A stretch of 64,000 bases of DNA from Aneurinibacillus terranovensis DSM 18919 (GCF_000430625.1 NZ_AUMJ01000016.1:1-64000); one strand, 5' to 3'; shown: positions 26,045-37,593, counted from the stretch's first letter. Notes: generated by a model not told the origin, from the sequence alone. Translations and numbers: made by a program.

Positions 26045-26273
26045 ATTGATCGACCTCCGTGTTATTTACTTAACTATAACACTAAAGTATCGTACGACAT
26101 CTATCCTAACAGAGGGGGGTCATCCCGAAAAGTCAAGTGGTTTTTCTGATATTTTTTGAAATATTATGGACAATTCCAGGATCGGTGATTAATTACCAGT
26201 TAATTACTCGAACTGCATAGGTCATGTCTCTGACATGATATAATACAAACCCATGCGGGTCTCCCCTTCAATA

Positions 26274-26307
26274 TAAAAAAACGTTCAGAGCAAGCCCTGA
26301 GACGTTG
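26274..26307 (-). terminator. Terminator of coiled-coil gene
   Basis: On the minus strand AACGTCTCAG-ggcttgct-CTGAACGTT runs into TTTTTT. Confidence 0.7.
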
Positions 26308-26335
26308 GAATGTTTAGGAACTTAAGCTGTCCCTC

Positions 26336-26611
26336 CTATTGTTTAGTTTCCTTTAATACATCTACTTCTAAGTTCAACTCGCTAACATAACGATTTACAA
26401 CACGTACTTTCGCGTCTAAAGAAAGCATATTGTTTTCTAACTTATCGAATCGCCCTTCTATGCGACTGACTTGTCCTTTTAACTCGCTTACATCTTCTGC
26501 TAATTTGTCAACCTTAACCAAAACAGCTTGCACCATCTCATTATTTTTTTGCATCATCTCATTATGCTTGCCAACCATTTTAAATAACCGCTGTAGTACA
26601 TCTTCACTCAT
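26336..26611 (-). CDS. Small coiled-coil protein
   Basis: 91 aa, nearly all heptad-like (VDKLAEDVSELKGQVSRIEG, FDKLENNMLSLDAKV). This pattern is seen in DUF-type phage and Bacillales proteins that trimerise. A run of G residues upstream of ATG 26611 (AAGGGGGGG) is the ribosome site. It is monocistronic with its own terminator. The function is unknown. Confidence 0.65.
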   Translation of the reverse strand: MSEDVLQRLFKMVGKHNEMMQKNNEMVQAVLVKVDKLAEDVSELKGQVSRIEGRFDKLENNMLSLDAKVRVVNRYVSELNLEVDVLKETKQ

Positions 26612-27170
26612 GGCTAGCCCCCCCTTATTTAAGCCCGAACTATGCTTTCATTTGCATTTTTTCGTTCTGAAACTCAACAGCGTAGCTATTCCCATGTGAA
26701 AATAGCACAACGCTTCCTTCAAACATTTAACTCGTCTTAACGATTTTTCAATTTCACGATTCATTAAATTTAAGTATAGAAAAATAATACCACATTTTGT
26801 TCGGGGACTATATTATAAAAAATACAGTAACGATTATAAACATTACCATCCGAAATATGAACCCTTAGATTTGTATATAAATATCATAACAATTTAGCAC
26901 TAGCTACACAGTTGCCAAGATATCCCTTCACACTTATATATTAAATTTTCACAGAATAAAATACGAAATTTTCTATTAATAAATAACTGAAGGTTCTCCT
27001 AGGCAGCCTGCGAAAACTAGTAAGCAATAACACCTAGAAAAATTGAAATGCCTTTTGTGAATGGCAGGCCTTTGGACATATCAAAATGTCTGCAATCACT
27101 ATATTAATAGACATCTTGTAGGGATAGTAATAAAAAGGAGAGGATTTGTAACAACAGCATTATCGGGACC
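26612..27170. other. Intergenic scar with IS end
   Basis: 560 bp without a credible gene. Positions 26989-27011 are identical to 57199-57221, the end of an IS4-like transposase gene, and about 25 bp more on the left is similar. This is a solitary IS end left after deletion. The rest is AT-rich. Confidence 0.5.
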
Positions 27171-27512
27171 ATGATTTTGGCTTCTTCTTCAACCAGCTTT
27201 GTAACAGCATCCAGCCACGTCGTGAAAAAGAAAGCATCAACTAGTAAACCACAGGTATCAAAGCCGCTTACGTATGCTGAATTTTTCAAACTTTACGGCG
27301 GTACCTGGCAGAATGGCGAAGACTTATTATATATAGACAAAAAACAGAATGACATTGTAGTCGGGCTGGGTTATCAAACTCCGACCCAAGGGGATGATGT
27401 GTTCTATGGAAAGTTAGGGAAGCTTGTCTCCAAAGATAAAGGACAGTTCATGTATACATATGTTTATGATAAGGACAATAACGTATACTTTTATTTGGCC
27501 AAGATATATTAA
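27171..27512 (+). CDS. Putative secreted protein, start uncertain
   Basis: 113 aa from ATG 27171. The first residues (MILASSSTSFVTASSH) look like the second half of a signal peptide. Upstream, another frame reads KRRGFVTTALSG directly after AAAAAGGAGAGG. One base too many near 27165-27170 may therefore separate the true N-terminus from the body. The mature part is strand-rich (GGTWQNGEDLLYIDKKQND, VYFYLAKIY). No family is recognised. Confidence 0.45.
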   Translation: MILASSSTSFVTASSHVVKKKASTSKPQVSKPLTYAEFFKLYGGTWQNGEDLLYIDKKQNDIVVGLGYQTPTQGDDVFYGKLGKLVSKDKGQFMYTYVYDKDNNVYFYLAKIY

Positions 27513-27726
27513 CCAAAACAGCGACTCTAGAATACGAAAGGTCGGTAATTCAGTTAGCTGCTCTATTCACCAATCATTCTTTTCCCTATTCTTAAAAGTT
27601 GCAGCACTTGAAATTGATCAAATACCTTTGTCTTGAGCCCATCTTTTGCGATATGTATATGTTCTAATCCGAACTTCGGTCTCGTTTTGTTTGCGGTTTT
27701 GTTTCTACTCAAAGGCAACAAAGTGG

Positions 27727-27951
27727 CTAGTGGCGTTTGCGCTTCTTCAATGCTTCCAGTCCGTTCATTTCCGGCATTTCAATATCCAAAGTCACGACAT
27801 GAGGATGAAGTTCCTTGACCATTTTTATCGCTTCCAAACCGTTTCGGGCTGTACCTATCACCTGTAATGATGCATCTTCTTCGATCAATCGAGAAATAAG
27901 TTTCCGCATAAAAACGGTATCGTCCACCACGAGCACTTTTGTTTTCAACAC
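27727..27951 (-). pseudogene. cheB: Truncated CheB
   Basis: Only the receiver domain start remains: KVLVVDDTVFMRKLIS, then phospho-acceptor in VVTLDIEMPEMNGLEAL. After 74 codons it ends, so the linker and methylesterase domain are lost. GAGGAA precedes GTG 27951. It follows cheR by 13 bp, the normal order. It cannot demethylate receptors. Confidence 0.8.
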
Positions 27952-27964
27952 CGCATCGCTTCCT

Positions 27965-28755
<791 letters not shown>

Positions 28756-28789
28756 AGGATGGTACCGCCTTTCAATCATTCATTGTAAC

Positions 28790-28926
28790 GTTATGTATAA
28801 GTTCTTCTTCCACTCCGATGTCAGCTCCACCAAATCCAGAATCTTGTAAATATCCTGTGAAATATGGCGAAGCTCCATACTGTTTTGTTCAAGAGCGAAG
28901 CCAATCTTCTCTGCCCCTAAATCCAA
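28790..28926 (-). CDS. Small ORF between cheY and cheR
   Basis: About 45 aa from a possible TTG 28926 (AGGATGGG just upstream) to TGA 28790. The sequence is helical (KIGFALEQNSMELRHISQDI, then LVELTSEWKKNL). It sits in the che operon exactly between cheY and cheR. It may be a small chemotaxis accessory protein or the tail of a lost one. Confidence 0.35.
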
Positions 28927-28937
28927 CCCATCCTGTT

Positions 28938-29296
28938 CTATCCTGATGCCTTCGCAACAGCGGTCAAAAATCGGGGCTCGTCTACCGGCTTGACTATAAA
29001 ATCAAAGGCGCCGGAGAGAAAAGCCTCTTTCACCATCGCTTCCTGCCCCATGGCTGACGTCATCAGGATCTTCGCTTTGGGATCGATGGCCCGTATGTCT
29101 TTTGTTGCCTCAATTCCATCTTTATTCGGCATCGTTATATCCATCGTCACCAGTTCCGGTTTGAGTTCGTTATATTTGGAAACGGCATCGTTGCCGTCTA
29201 CCGCTTCACCCACCACTTCATGTCCCGCCAATTCCAATATTTTGCGAAGCATCATATCAGCATAAAAGCGGCATCATCCACAATCAGAACCCTCAT
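28938..29296 (-). pseudogene. cheY: CheY-like regulator with 2-nt insertion
   Basis: ATG 29296 begins MRVLIVDDAAFML. A duplicated AT at about 29256-29260 then shifts the frame; MMLRKILELAGHEVVGEA continues in the other frame, with DITMPNKDGIEAT (phospho-acceptor) and ILMTSAMG and FIVKPVD. Everything except the insertion is canonical CheY. The main ORF lacks the N-terminal acidic pair, so phosphotransfer would fail. Confidence 0.8.
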
Positions 29297-29513
29297 TCTT
29301 ATACTTTCACTCCCGTCCTGTGTTTTTGTATGACGTTATACACGGGTTGTCATTTTACCGAACCCGCTGCAGTTTCGCAAGCATACACAGTTTTCTAACC
29401 ACGGCTCACAAACAAGGTTATGATTGTTGAATCCCTCATCTTAGCTGCTCATGGACAATTGGACAATAATCATAGCATTCCTTAGGTCTTCTGTACATAA
29501 AAACCACTTCTTT

Positions 29514-32500
29514 TTAACCGCTATACTGGAATCCGGTTCTCATCAGATGGACAAACTCTCCAGCCGGTAAAGGATAACCAATTAAATAACCCTGTATTTC
29601 ATCACACTGATGGGAGCGTAAAAAGTTCAACTGTTCCGTCGTTTCCACACCTTCGGCAATTACCCTCAGATTCATGCTGTGCGCCAGATGAATGATGGAG
29701 TTCACAATCGCTCTGTCATCCGCATCGGTTGCAATGTCACGTACAAATGATTGGTCAATTTTCAACGTATCAATCGAGAGGCGTTTTAAATAGTTTAACG
29801 AAGAATAACCTGTGCCGAAATCGTCAAGCGAGATACGAATTCCGATCGCTTTCAATTGCTTAAGCGTACCTAGAGTAGCATCAGGATTTTCCATTAACAT
29901 ACTTTCTGTAATTTCCACTTCCAGATAGCGGGGGTCAAGTCCTGTCTCCTGCAGCACACGAACAATCGTTCCCACCATATCCGACTGTTTAAACTGCAAC
30001 ATGGAGAGATTTACCGCGACGCGAATGGGCGGATATCCTGCAAGCTGCCATGCTTTATTTTGAGTGCATGCTGCCCTCAACACCCACTCGCCAAGAGGGA
30101 TAATAAGGCCCGTATCTTCCGCGAGGGGGATGAATTTTACCGGAGGCACCATGCCCAGTTCAGGGTTCTGCCAACGTACCAAAGCTTCCATGCCGATGAT
30201 TTCCCCTGTATGGAGGTTAATCTGCGGCTGGTAGTAGACGAGAAATTCATCTTTTTGAAGGGCTTTACGTAAACTGTTTTCCAGCGTTAGACGTTCGAAT
30301 GCTTCATCATCATTCATGAGTGAACGGTACAACTGGTAGTTGTTTCTGCCCTGTTTCTTGGCGTGGTACATCGCTGTATCGGCATTTTTGATCAACGTTT
30401 TCGAATCGTTGCCGTCTGCAGGATATACGCTGATTCCAATGCTTGAAGAAATAAAAAGTTCACGATCCCCCAGCATCAAAGGTTGCCTCAGCGCTTCAAT
30501 TATTTTTTCCGCAACGGTAACGGCATCCTGCTCATGAAAGACCTCCGGAAGAAGAATCATGAATTCGTCCCCGCCAAAACGGGCTATCGTATCGCTTTCG
30601 CGAATACAACGTTTCAAACACTCCGCAACAGCCTGCAACAAGTCATCGCCGATACAGTGTCCAAACATGGCATTGATCCGTTTAAACTGGTCCAAATCGA
30701 TAAACATCACCGCTAACTTCTTGTTGTTGCAGCTGGAGTGGTCAATCGCCTGATCGAGCCGATCATTGAAGAGGACTCGGTTAGGCAGGCCGGTCAGCAT
30801 ATCATGGTACGCCTGATATTGAATTTTCGACTCCATCTGCTTTCGCAAGGTGATGTCTTCGAACACACCGACGTAATGCATCGCTTCTCCCAGATCATCT
30901 TTTACAGTAGTGATGCTGATCTCTACCAAATATATCTCCTGCTTTTTGTTGCGATTCCAGATTTCTCCCTTCCATCGTCCAGTTTCATGTAACGCCGCCC
31001 ACATCTCTTTGTAAAATTCAGTTTGATGCAATCCGGAACTTAAGATGCGCGGGTTATTGCCGATCACTTCCTCCTCACTGTATCCCGTCACTACACTGAA
31101 AGCAGGGTTAACGAATAGGATCGTACCTTCCCGATCCGTGACCATGATCCCTTCGGTAATATTGTCAAACACTTGGGATGCAAGACGCTGCTTGTTTTCA
31201 AATTGTTTCATCTCCGTCAAATCGCGTGCAATCGTGGAAAAATACTCAATAGTTCCGTCTGCCTTCTTATGCGAAAGGACGATCTGGGAAACGGGAATTT
31301 CTCTTCCGTCGCGGCTTAAAAAAGCTGTTTCACCGGACCATACCCCGTCTCTTGCCGCAGTAGGCAGCCCTTCGCTCAGGACGAGTCTGCCTGCCCACTC
31401 AGGGTGGGTATCGGGAATCGTAATACTGGAAATATCTTCGCACTTGTCGATGCCGAGCATTTCCCTGGCCGCATCGTTGTAGTAAAGGGCACGTCCTTCT
31501 ATATCGGCAGTAGCTACGAAATCCGGTATTTTTTCCAGGATGGCAATCAATCTGTTTTGGACATCCTCTGCTTGTTTGCGGGCAGTAACATCACGGAAAA
31601 CCAGAACAACACCCAGTCTGTTCCCTTTTCCATGTTGAATAGGCGCAGCACTCGTTTCTATGGGGATTTCCACTCCACTTCGGGTGATCAAAACCGTATC
31701 AACCATTTGAAGGCTTTCGGCCCCTTCACATAGAACCTCAAATACGGAATGCGGTTCACTGGTAATTTGGAACACTTCTCTAACCTCTTTCCCTGCCGCA
31801 TCCGCCAATTTACACTGAGTTAACTTTTCCGCAGCAGGATTCATGAATGTAACAATCCCGTTCACATCTGTCGAAATCACGGCATCGCTTACACTTGTCA
31901 GCGTTGTGGTAAGCCACTCTCTGTTTTTAAGCAGTGTTTGTTCAGACTTATACAATAACACAAAGGGCTTATGCACATGTTCTACAAACACCGCCCGATA
32001 AATGAACATATAAGCCAAAATTTTATAAGCGTGACCAAGAAAAAAGAAAACGTCAGTCACACTGGCAAACAGCGTAAAACAAAGTTCACTAAGCATCATG
32101 ATGGTGACAGCAGTCAGCAAATGGCTTGCATGAAAGGACTGCGACTTGCGTGATTTCGTCATAAGAAGAAGGGCCGTCACCCCGTGGATAGCGATAATAA
32201 AGTACTCTGCACTCATTTTAAACGGGGTAAGTCCTTTACCCGCGACGAAGGTTTCTGGTACTATGTCATCATGAAACAATACGACCCAATAGACAAGTGC
32301 GGTAAAAGTGAAACTGCCAAGCAGGTGTACATATCGGGTATACGCTGAATTAAAAGGTTTCCCGTGCAGCAGCACGATGCTTAGCAGTGCCGCACTTGCA
32401 AGAAATCGCGCCGCCAACCAAAAATCGATTGCTTTTTCAGGACTGCTTGGCGTAACAAAATCCGGCGTGCCCGGATACGATAATATATGGGCAAAGTCAA

Positions 32501-32813
32501 TCAGCCCTACGCCCAAGAAGGCACAGGCGAGCAGAACCGTATTGCCTGTCCGCTTCCCGCTATAGGCATGCCAGCCGATGCCGTACACCATGAAAGCCAC
32601 GACAATGCCAATTCCCTCCATCGAATTATGCAAAAAAACGGCGATGGGTGAACCTTCTAATAAAGTTAACGGAGGTTGCATGATGTAGACCAGCAGAATG
32701 CCCGCCATCAGTATAAACGTAATCCAAGCTGTCTGGCGCAGCGTACTGGGATGAACAGGGCTTTGTAAATGTACGGCATCAAAATCCGAAATTTCGAAAG
32801 TAGCATGAACCAT
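29514..32813 (-). CDS. MASE3-PAS-GGDEF-EAL cyclic-di-GMP enzyme
   Basis: 1099 aa. An N-terminal membrane sensor with about seven to eight helices (residues 25-275, MASE3-like) is followed by three PAS domains (about 295-660). A diguanylate cyclase domain has RFGGDEF with an inhibitory-site RESD five residues before it. A phosphodiesterase domain contains GMEALVRW and the DDFGTGYSSL loop. Both active sites look intact, so it may make or break c-di-GMP. It is placed after cheA in the operon and is probably an output of the array. AAAGGCGG stands upstream of ATG. Confidence 0.9.
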   Translation of the reverse strand: MVHATFEISDFDAVHLQSPVHPSTLRQTAWITFILMAGILLVYIMQPPLTLLEGSPIAVFLHNSMEGIGIVVAFMVYGIGWHAYSGKRTGNTVLLACAFLGVGLIDFAHILSYPGTPDFVTPSSPEKAIDFWLAARFLASAALLSIVLLHGKPFNSAYTRYVHLLGSFTFTALVYWVVLFHDDIVPETFVAGKGLTPFKMSAEYFIIAIHGVTALLLMTKSRKSQSFHASHLLTAVTIMMLSELCFTLFASVTDVFFFLGHAYKILAYMFIYRAVFVEHVHKPFVLLYKSEQTLLKNREWLTTTLTSVSDAVISTDVNGIVTFMNPAAEKLTQCKLADAAGKEVREVFQITSEPHSVFEVLCEGAESLQMVDTVLITRSGVEIPIETSAAPIQHGKGNRLGVVLVFRDVTARKQAEDVQNRLIAILEKIPDFVATADIEGRALYYNDAAREMLGIDKCEDISSITIPDTHPEWAGRLVLSEGLPTAARDGVWSGETAFLSRDGREIPVSQIVLSHKKADGTIEYFSTIARDLTEMKQFENKQRLASQVFDNITEGIMVTDREGTILFVNPAFSVVTGYSEEEVIGNNPRILSSGLHQTEFYKEMWAALHETGRWKGEIWNRNKKQEIYLVEISITTVKDDLGEAMHYVGVFEDITLRKQMESKIQYQAYHDMLTGLPNRVLFNDRLDQAIDHSSCNNKKLAVMFIDLDQFKRINAMFGHCIGDDLLQAVAECLKRCIRESDTIARFGGDEFMILLPEVFHEQDAVTVAEKIIEALRQPLMLGDRELFISSSIGISVYPADGNDSKTLIKNADTAMYHAKKQGRNNYQLYRSLMNDDEAFERLTLENSLRKALQKDEFLVYYQPQINLHTGEIIGMEALVRWQNPELGMVPPVKFIPLAEDTGLIIPLGEWVLRAACTQNKAWQLAGYPPIRVAVNLSMLQFKQSDMVGTIVRVLQETGLDPRYLEVEITESMLMENPDATLGTLKQLKAIGIRISLDDFGTGYSSLNYLKRLSIDTLKIDQSFVRDIATDADDRAIVNSIIHLAHSMNLRVIAEGVETTEQLNFLRSHQCDEIQGYLIGYPLPAGEFVHLMRTGFQYSG

Positions 32814-32901
32814 CTGATGAACCGCCTTTCATCACTCTTACAAAAATCACTCGCAAGTTAAATCAAACATGTTCACTACCGTCCTGTATTTTTGTATGAT
32901 G

Positions 32902-34950
32902 TTACACACGGTGGGTCATTTTGCCGATCCCCGCCACTTCCAAGATTAACGCAACCCGGCCGTCTCCCAGAATCGTAGCTCCCGATATGCAGTCAATTTT
33001 GCATACATATGCTCCCAACGATTTCACGACGATTTCCTGATTGCCCATCAGTTCATCGACGACCAAAGCGATTCGCTTTTCTGCCGTGCCTACAACGACA
33101 ATCGGCTGCTGTTTCTTTTTCTGCCGCATCCGGGGAATATGGAAATAATCATGCAGCCAAACAACCGGCAGCACCCGTTCCCGGATCACAACCACCGAAT
33201 CTCCCTTTATCGTTTGGATGGCCTCCGGCGGCATACGAACAATCTCCACTACACTGCTCATCGGCAGGATGAATGTTCTTCCGTTTAACTTGATTAAAAG
33301 TCCGGTAATAATCGCTAATGTTAACGGTAGTTTAATCTTAAATCGGGTTCCTTCTCCCAGCTTGGTCTCAATGTCGATCACACCGTTCAGTTTCTCGATA
33401 TGATTGCGCACGATATCCATTCCGACTCCCCGGCCGGAAACGTCGCTTACGGATGACGCAGTAGAGAAACCAGGACGGAAAATCAAGTAGATCGCTTCTT
33501 GATCGGATAGTTTCTTGTATTCTTCTTCCGAAATGATTCCTTTACTAAGGGCCGATCTCCTTATTTTGTCGGGATCGATGCCGGCGCCATCGTCTTCTAC
33601 CGTGATGACCACCAGGTTTTCTTCGTGTGCGGCGGTAATCCGCAGTTGGCCTTTGGGAGGTTTCCCTGTACGCTTTCGTTCCTCCATAGGCTCGATGCCG
33701 TGGTCGACCGCATTGCGAATTAAATGAATAAGCGGATCGCCAATTTCTTCAATGACCGTACGATCCAGTTCGGTTTCACGCCCTTCAATGCTCAGATCGA
33801 TTTCTTTGTTTAACGATTGGGCCAAATCCCGGATCATCCGGGGAAAACGGTTGAACAACTGCTCGATCGGAAGCATTCGCACTTTCATGACGCTCTCCTG
33901 CAGTTCACCGATGACCCGGGAAACATGATCGGAAATTTGTCCAAGTTCATCCACATTTTCATCGGACGTATAGCGGTGATGCAAAACATTCCCGACCTGA
34001 CTGATCCGGGTTTGGTCAATAACCAGTTCTCCCACCAAATTCATCAGAAGCTCCAACCGTTCCACGTCCACCCGGATCGTCTGTGTTTTCCGTTTCCCTT
34101 CTTCGATAGCCGTCTGTTTCTCCGTTCGCTTAGGCATGACGGATGCGGCAGCAGCCGTCTCGGATTGGCTTTCCTCTTTAGGCGTAAAGAGTGCAATCTC
34201 TGCATCGGCAATATCCATTATGGAAAGCAAGGCACCCTTCACCAGCGATGTCTCAGCCCGGCAAGCCAGCAGAAATTGAAGTTCTTCCAAAGATGAGGCT
34301 TCCTCCTCTCCGAGATCTTCGAGGGAAGGGACGGTTTGCAGGACGTCTCCCCATGAATCCAGCTGATTAAGGATAATCCAAGCACGGGCCGATTTCATCG
34401 GGCAATCCGGAACAAGCCAAACATGAATGTCGAGAACGCGCAAACCTTGTTCTTGCGCTTCTTGAACTTTTAATAATACTTCTAAACTCCCTATGGAAAG
34501 AGAACGGGACTCATGAACGGCTTCTTTTCGTTCCGCCGGATGATCTTCCGAATCGACAGCAAAGCGCTGCAGTTCGTTCACTAACGGGCTGATCTCGGTG
34601 GAGGATATGCATGCACCTGCCACAAACTCTTCTTTCAACATCCGCAGATGATCCAAACATTTAAATAATAGATTGATCATCGTTTTCGTCACCCGCAAAC
34701 GATGGTTGCGCACCTGATCCAAAATATGCTCCATTTCATGCGTCAACTGCTTCATCTCTTCAAAGCCCATCGCTGCGGAAGAGCCTTTCAGCGTATGAAC
34801 TGCCCGGAACAGGCTCTGAATCGTTTCTTCCGACTCTCCGGCTTGCTCCAGCTTCAATATTTCCTGATCCATGGTTTGCAGCTGATCTTCCACTTCGTCT
34901 ATAAATACCCCTGTCAACTCGGATAAATATGATGAATCCATCGTTTTCAC
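32902..34950 (-). CDS. cheA: Chemotaxis histidine kinase CheA
   Basis: 682 aa. The N-terminal Hpt domain has the phosphorylated His52 in VHTLKGSSAAMG. A middle region follows, then the P3 dimerisation helices, the ATPase (LIRNAVDHG, DDGAGIDP, GRGVGMDIV) and the CheW-like domain (PLTLAIITGLLIK, to the end). It takes signals from the mcp product through two CheW proteins. Its usual response targets cheY and cheB are broken here, so a remote CheY or the GGDEF-EAL protein may be the receiver. Confidence 0.94.
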   Translation of the reverse strand: MKTMDSSYLSELTGVFIDEVEDQLQTMDQEILKLEQAGESEETIQSLFRAVHTLKGSSAAMGFEEMKQLTHEMEHILDQVRNHRLRVTKTMINLLFKCLDHLRMLKEEFVAGACISSTEISPLVNELQRFAVDSEDHPAERKEAVHESRSLSIGSLEVLLKVQEAQEQGLRVLDIHVWLVPDCPMKSARAWIILNQLDSWGDVLQTVPSLEDLGEEEASSLEELQFLLACRAETSLVKGALLSIMDIADAEIALFTPKEESQSETAAAASVMPKRTEKQTAIEEGKRKTQTIRVDVERLELLMNLVGELVIDQTRISQVGNVLHHRYTSDENVDELGQISDHVSRVIGELQESVMKVRMLPIEQLFNRFPRMIRDLAQSLNKEIDLSIEGRETELDRTVIEEIGDPLIHLIRNAVDHGIEPMEERKRTGKPPKGQLRITAAHEENLVVITVEDDGAGIDPDKIRRSALSKGIISEEEYKKLSDQEAIYLIFRPGFSTASSVSDVSGRGVGMDIVRNHIEKLNGVIDIETKLGEGTRFKIKLPLTLAIITGLLIKLNGRTFILPMSSVVEIVRMPPEAIQTIKGDSVVVIRERVLPVVWLHDYFHIPRMRQKKKQQPIVVVGTAEKRIALVVDELMGNQEIVVKSLGAYVCKIDCISGATILGDGRVALILEVAGIGKMTHRV

Positions 34951-34953
34951 CCC

Positions 34954-35379
34954 CTATTCATGAAGTACCTGATCCAGCTTCAATACGCTGACCAAGCCGG
35001 TTTCGGTGCGTCCGATGCCTGTGAAATAGGAACCGCGTACGCTGCCAATACGCTCCGGAGGGGGCTGGATGTCCGAAAAGGTCGTCACTTGATTCACCCG
35101 ATCGACCACAATGCCTACCATTTCATCCGAATGATTCACCACCACGATGCGGGTCGACTTCGTATAGGATTCTTCCGCCAAGCCGAATCGATTTCGCAGA
35201 CTGATAATCGGCACAATTTTGCCACGCAAGTTAATGACTCCTTTCACATAAGGCTTGCTGTTCGGGATCTCGGTTATGTCCTGCATCTTGATAATTTCAT
35301 GAATGTCGTAAATCCTCAGCGCGTATCTTTCTTTTCCAATACCGACCTCAATGTATTGATCCTGCTGCGTTGCTTCCAT
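34954..35379 (-). CDS. cheW: CheW adaptor
   Basis: 141 aa, one CheW domain: YIEVGIGKERYALRIYDIHE, then NLRGKIVPIISLR and VDRVNQV. It links receptors to CheA at the membrane. It is the second CheW of the operon and ends 3 bp before cheA, so it is tightly coupled. AAAGAAGGTG lies upstream of the ATG. Confidence 0.9.
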   Translation of the reverse strand: MEATQQDQYIEVGIGKERYALRIYDIHEIIKMQDITEIPNSKPYVKGVINLRGKIVPIISLRNRFGLAEESYTKSTRIVVVNHSDEMVGIVVDRVNQVTTFSDIQPPPERIGSVRGSYFTGIGRTETGLVSVLKLDQVLHE

Positions 35380-35452
35380 ATGTTCACCTTCTTTCCTGTT
35401 CTATAGGGAAACCCCAATCTGCTTAGAATGGGGTTATATTATCCTGATAAAG

Positions 35453-37051
35453 CTAGTTAATTTTAAAGGTGGATACAGCGTTGTTCAGTTCCTCGGCCAG
35501 TTGGGCCAGCGACTGGGCCGTTGATGCGGTTTCCTCGCTGCTGGCCGCCGCTTCTTCCGTAACCGCCGAGATGCTTTCGATCGAAGCCATCACCTCGGAG
35601 GATTGAGCGGCTTGTTCCTCGCTGGCGGCGGCGATTTCGGTTACCTTTCGGGCAGATTCATTGACCATCATAATGATATTCTCAAACGCTTCTCCGGTTT
35701 TTTGCGACGATGCGACGCCTTCTCCCACCGCTTTTACGCTTTGCTGGGTATTCTCCTGCATCCCTTTGATAATGGAGGTGATTTGCTTGGTCGCTTCGCT
35801 GCTGCGTTCGGCCAGCTTGCGCACTTCATCCGCAACGACCGCAAACCCGCGGCCTTGACCCCCGGCCCGCGCCGCTTCAATAGCCGCATTCAAGGCGAGC
35901 AGATTCGTCTGATCGGCGATATCGTCAATGACTTCAATAATTTCCCCGATTTTGTTCGAATCTTCTTCCAACCGGGACATCTGTTGATTGACCAGATTCA
36001 TACCGTCAATGGAGGAACGGACCACCTTACCGCCATCTTGCGCAATCGTCATGGTTTTATTGGACAATTCCGACGCCTGCTCCGCACTCCGGGCAACTGA
36101 ATTAATAGCGGTAGATAATTCTTTAAACAACTCGTTCATCGTTTGAGCGGCATTGGCCTGGCTTGTGCTGCCGCTGGCAATCTCCTCGGTGCTGGCCGAA
36201 ATTTGCTGCGATGCGGCAGAGACGCTTTCAGCTGAAGCCAGGATTCCGCCGACGGTTTTGCGCAAACTCAGCACCATGTCGTTGATTGATTTGGCCAACT
36301 GACCAATTTCGTCTTTTGTATTGATATCCGTTGTTTCTCTTAAATCCCCGTTAGCCACCTTGCCAACCAATCCAACCACACGATTCAATGGGCGTGCAAT
36401 GATTTGGGAGATAAAGTAGCCGAAACCAATGCTGAGCAGCAATGAAACGATGACGATCACAATGGTGATGGTAAAGTTGGAAGAATATTGGGCTTTTCCG
36501 TCAATCTCTGCCTGTTCTGCACTCTTGGTATTGAAATCGATTAAATCCTGTAAAGCCTTGTTCAATTCATCCCTGGCCTTTACGTAATCTCCATTTAGGA
36601 GAAAAGCTGAAAATTCTGTATCTTTACCTTCCAAACTTAATTGAGTCGCCTGATTAAAAGATTTCATATATGCTTGCCACGAAGTTTCAATCTTTTTATA
36701 TAATTCTTCATGTTCTTTATGTGCGAAGGTTTGATTTCCGTAAGCAGCTATTTTATCGTCAATCTCTTTTTTAAGTCCTTCCGTTTTTGCCAATACATCA
36801 TCTTTTTCTTTTTTGGTTGTATAAACATAATGCATACTCAATATGTTTACTCTCATTTGTTCGTACAAACTTTGTATATCTTTGATATTGCTTATGGGTG
36901 TAAGCCTCTTATTATACATATCATCCAGACTGGCATTCAATTTTCCCATATTTGATAGTCCGTAGAATCCGACAAAAGCCATAATGATCGCCATAATGAC
37001 GAATGCAGATATTAGTTTCACAGCCGTTTTTAAATTATAAAACCATTTCAC
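35453..37051 (-). CDS. Methyl-accepting chemotaxis protein
   Basis: 532 aa. Transmembrane 1 (about 12-34), a four-helix-bundle ligand domain, transmembrane 2 (about 188-210), HAMP, then the signalling hairpin with tip [20 protein letters not shown] and [16 protein letters not shown]. Likely methylation helices ([24 protein letters not shown]) are present. The start is GTG 37051 with GAGGTG upstream. It is the only receptor of this operon. With CheR and CheB broken, adaptation would depend on enzymes elsewhere. Confidence 0.92.
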   Translation of the reverse strand: MKWFYNLKTAVKLISAFVIMAIIMAFVGFYGLSNMGKLNASLDDMYNKRLTPISNIKDIQSLYEQMRVNILSMHYVYTTKKEKDDVLAKTEGLKKEIDDKIAAYGNQTFAHKEHEELYKKIETSWQAYMKSFNQATQLSLEGKDTEFSAFLLNGDYVKARDELNKALQDLIDFNTKSAEQAEIDGKAQYSSNFTITIVIVIVSLLLSIGFGYFISQIIARPLNRVVGLVGKVANGDLRETTDINTKDEIGQLAKSINDMVLSLRKTVGGILASAESVSAASQQISASTEEIASGSTSQANAAQTMNELFKELSTAINSVARSAEQASELSNKTMTIAQDGGKVVRSSIDGMNLVNQQMSRLEEDSNKIGEIIEVIDDIADQTNLLALNAAIEAARAGGQGRGFAVVADEVRKLAERSSEATKQITSIIKGMQENTQQSVKAVGEGVASSQKTGEAFENIIMMVNESARKVTEIAAASEEQAAQSSEVMASIESISAVTEEAAASSEETASTAQSLAQLAEELNNAVSTFKIN

Positions 37052-37110
37052 AATCAGACACCTCATTCTTTAGTTTTTGCAAATCTAAAATCACTTTTTC
37101 GTGAAAAAGA

Positions 37111-37551
37111 TTACACCAAAACTTGATTCACATCGATATTCCCAAGCAATGAATCCAAATTTAGCAGAGCGATAATCGTTTCTTGATGATGATACACTCC
37201 TGTCATCCATCCATTCCGGGAGTGGGGCGGAGGACTGATATGCTGCTGCGGCAAGAACATTACCTGGTCCACTTCATCGACCGCAATCCCGATCTGTTTG
37301 CCGCCGCTATGTATGACAATGATGCGGGTTTTGGAATCCAGTTCTTTCTCGGTCTCCGATAAGATCCTACGAAGACTAATCACAGGAATCACTTTATCCC
37401 GAAGATGAAAAATTCCTAAAAACTCCTCGCGTGAATTCGGAATCCAATTCACCGTCTGTATTCGGATGATTTCTGAAACTTCATGAATAGGAATTCCATA
37501 TAAACTGTTATTGACAACAAACACAATGTATTGTTCATTCGTCTGGCTCAT
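37111..37551 (-). CDS. cheW: CheW adaptor (first copy)
   Basis: 146 aa CheW domain (YIVFVVNNSLYGIPIHEVSE, FHLRDKVIPVISLR, VDEVDQVMFLP). The start is ATG 37551 directly behind AAGGAGGTGG. It differs strongly from the second CheW, so the array may use two adaptor types. It lies between cheX and the receptor gene. Confidence 0.88.
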   Translation of the reverse strand: MSQTNEQYIVFVVNNSLYGIPIHEVSEIIRIQTVNWIPNSREEFLGIFHLRDKVIPVISLRRILSETEKELDSKTRIIVIHSGGKQIGIAVDEVDQVMFLPQQHISPPPHSRNGWMTGVYHHQETIIALLNLDSLLGNIDVNQVLV

Positions 37552-37593
37552 TACACCACCTCCTTTCTGCAAACTATACTTGTGATATTCATT

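Larger units (their letters stand above)
24618..26122 (-). mobile_element. Decayed IS3-family element
   Basis: The left terminus TGACCCCCCTCTGTTAGG is at 26122-26105. OrfA begins at 26044 and is stopped by TAA at 25835-25837 inside WSS-DKFLIVMETFAMNE, then continues to about 25580. OrfB lacks its N-terminus: an internal deletion joins EAAALLLF to RTYERWVAEGDVK in another frame. The right end is missing at the helicase junction. The element is not autonomous. Confidence 0.8.

Noticed and set aside
26222-26240. TCATGTC-tct-GACATGA palindrome as an operator
   Set aside because: Short and isolated in IS-scarred sequence; no gene start next to it.
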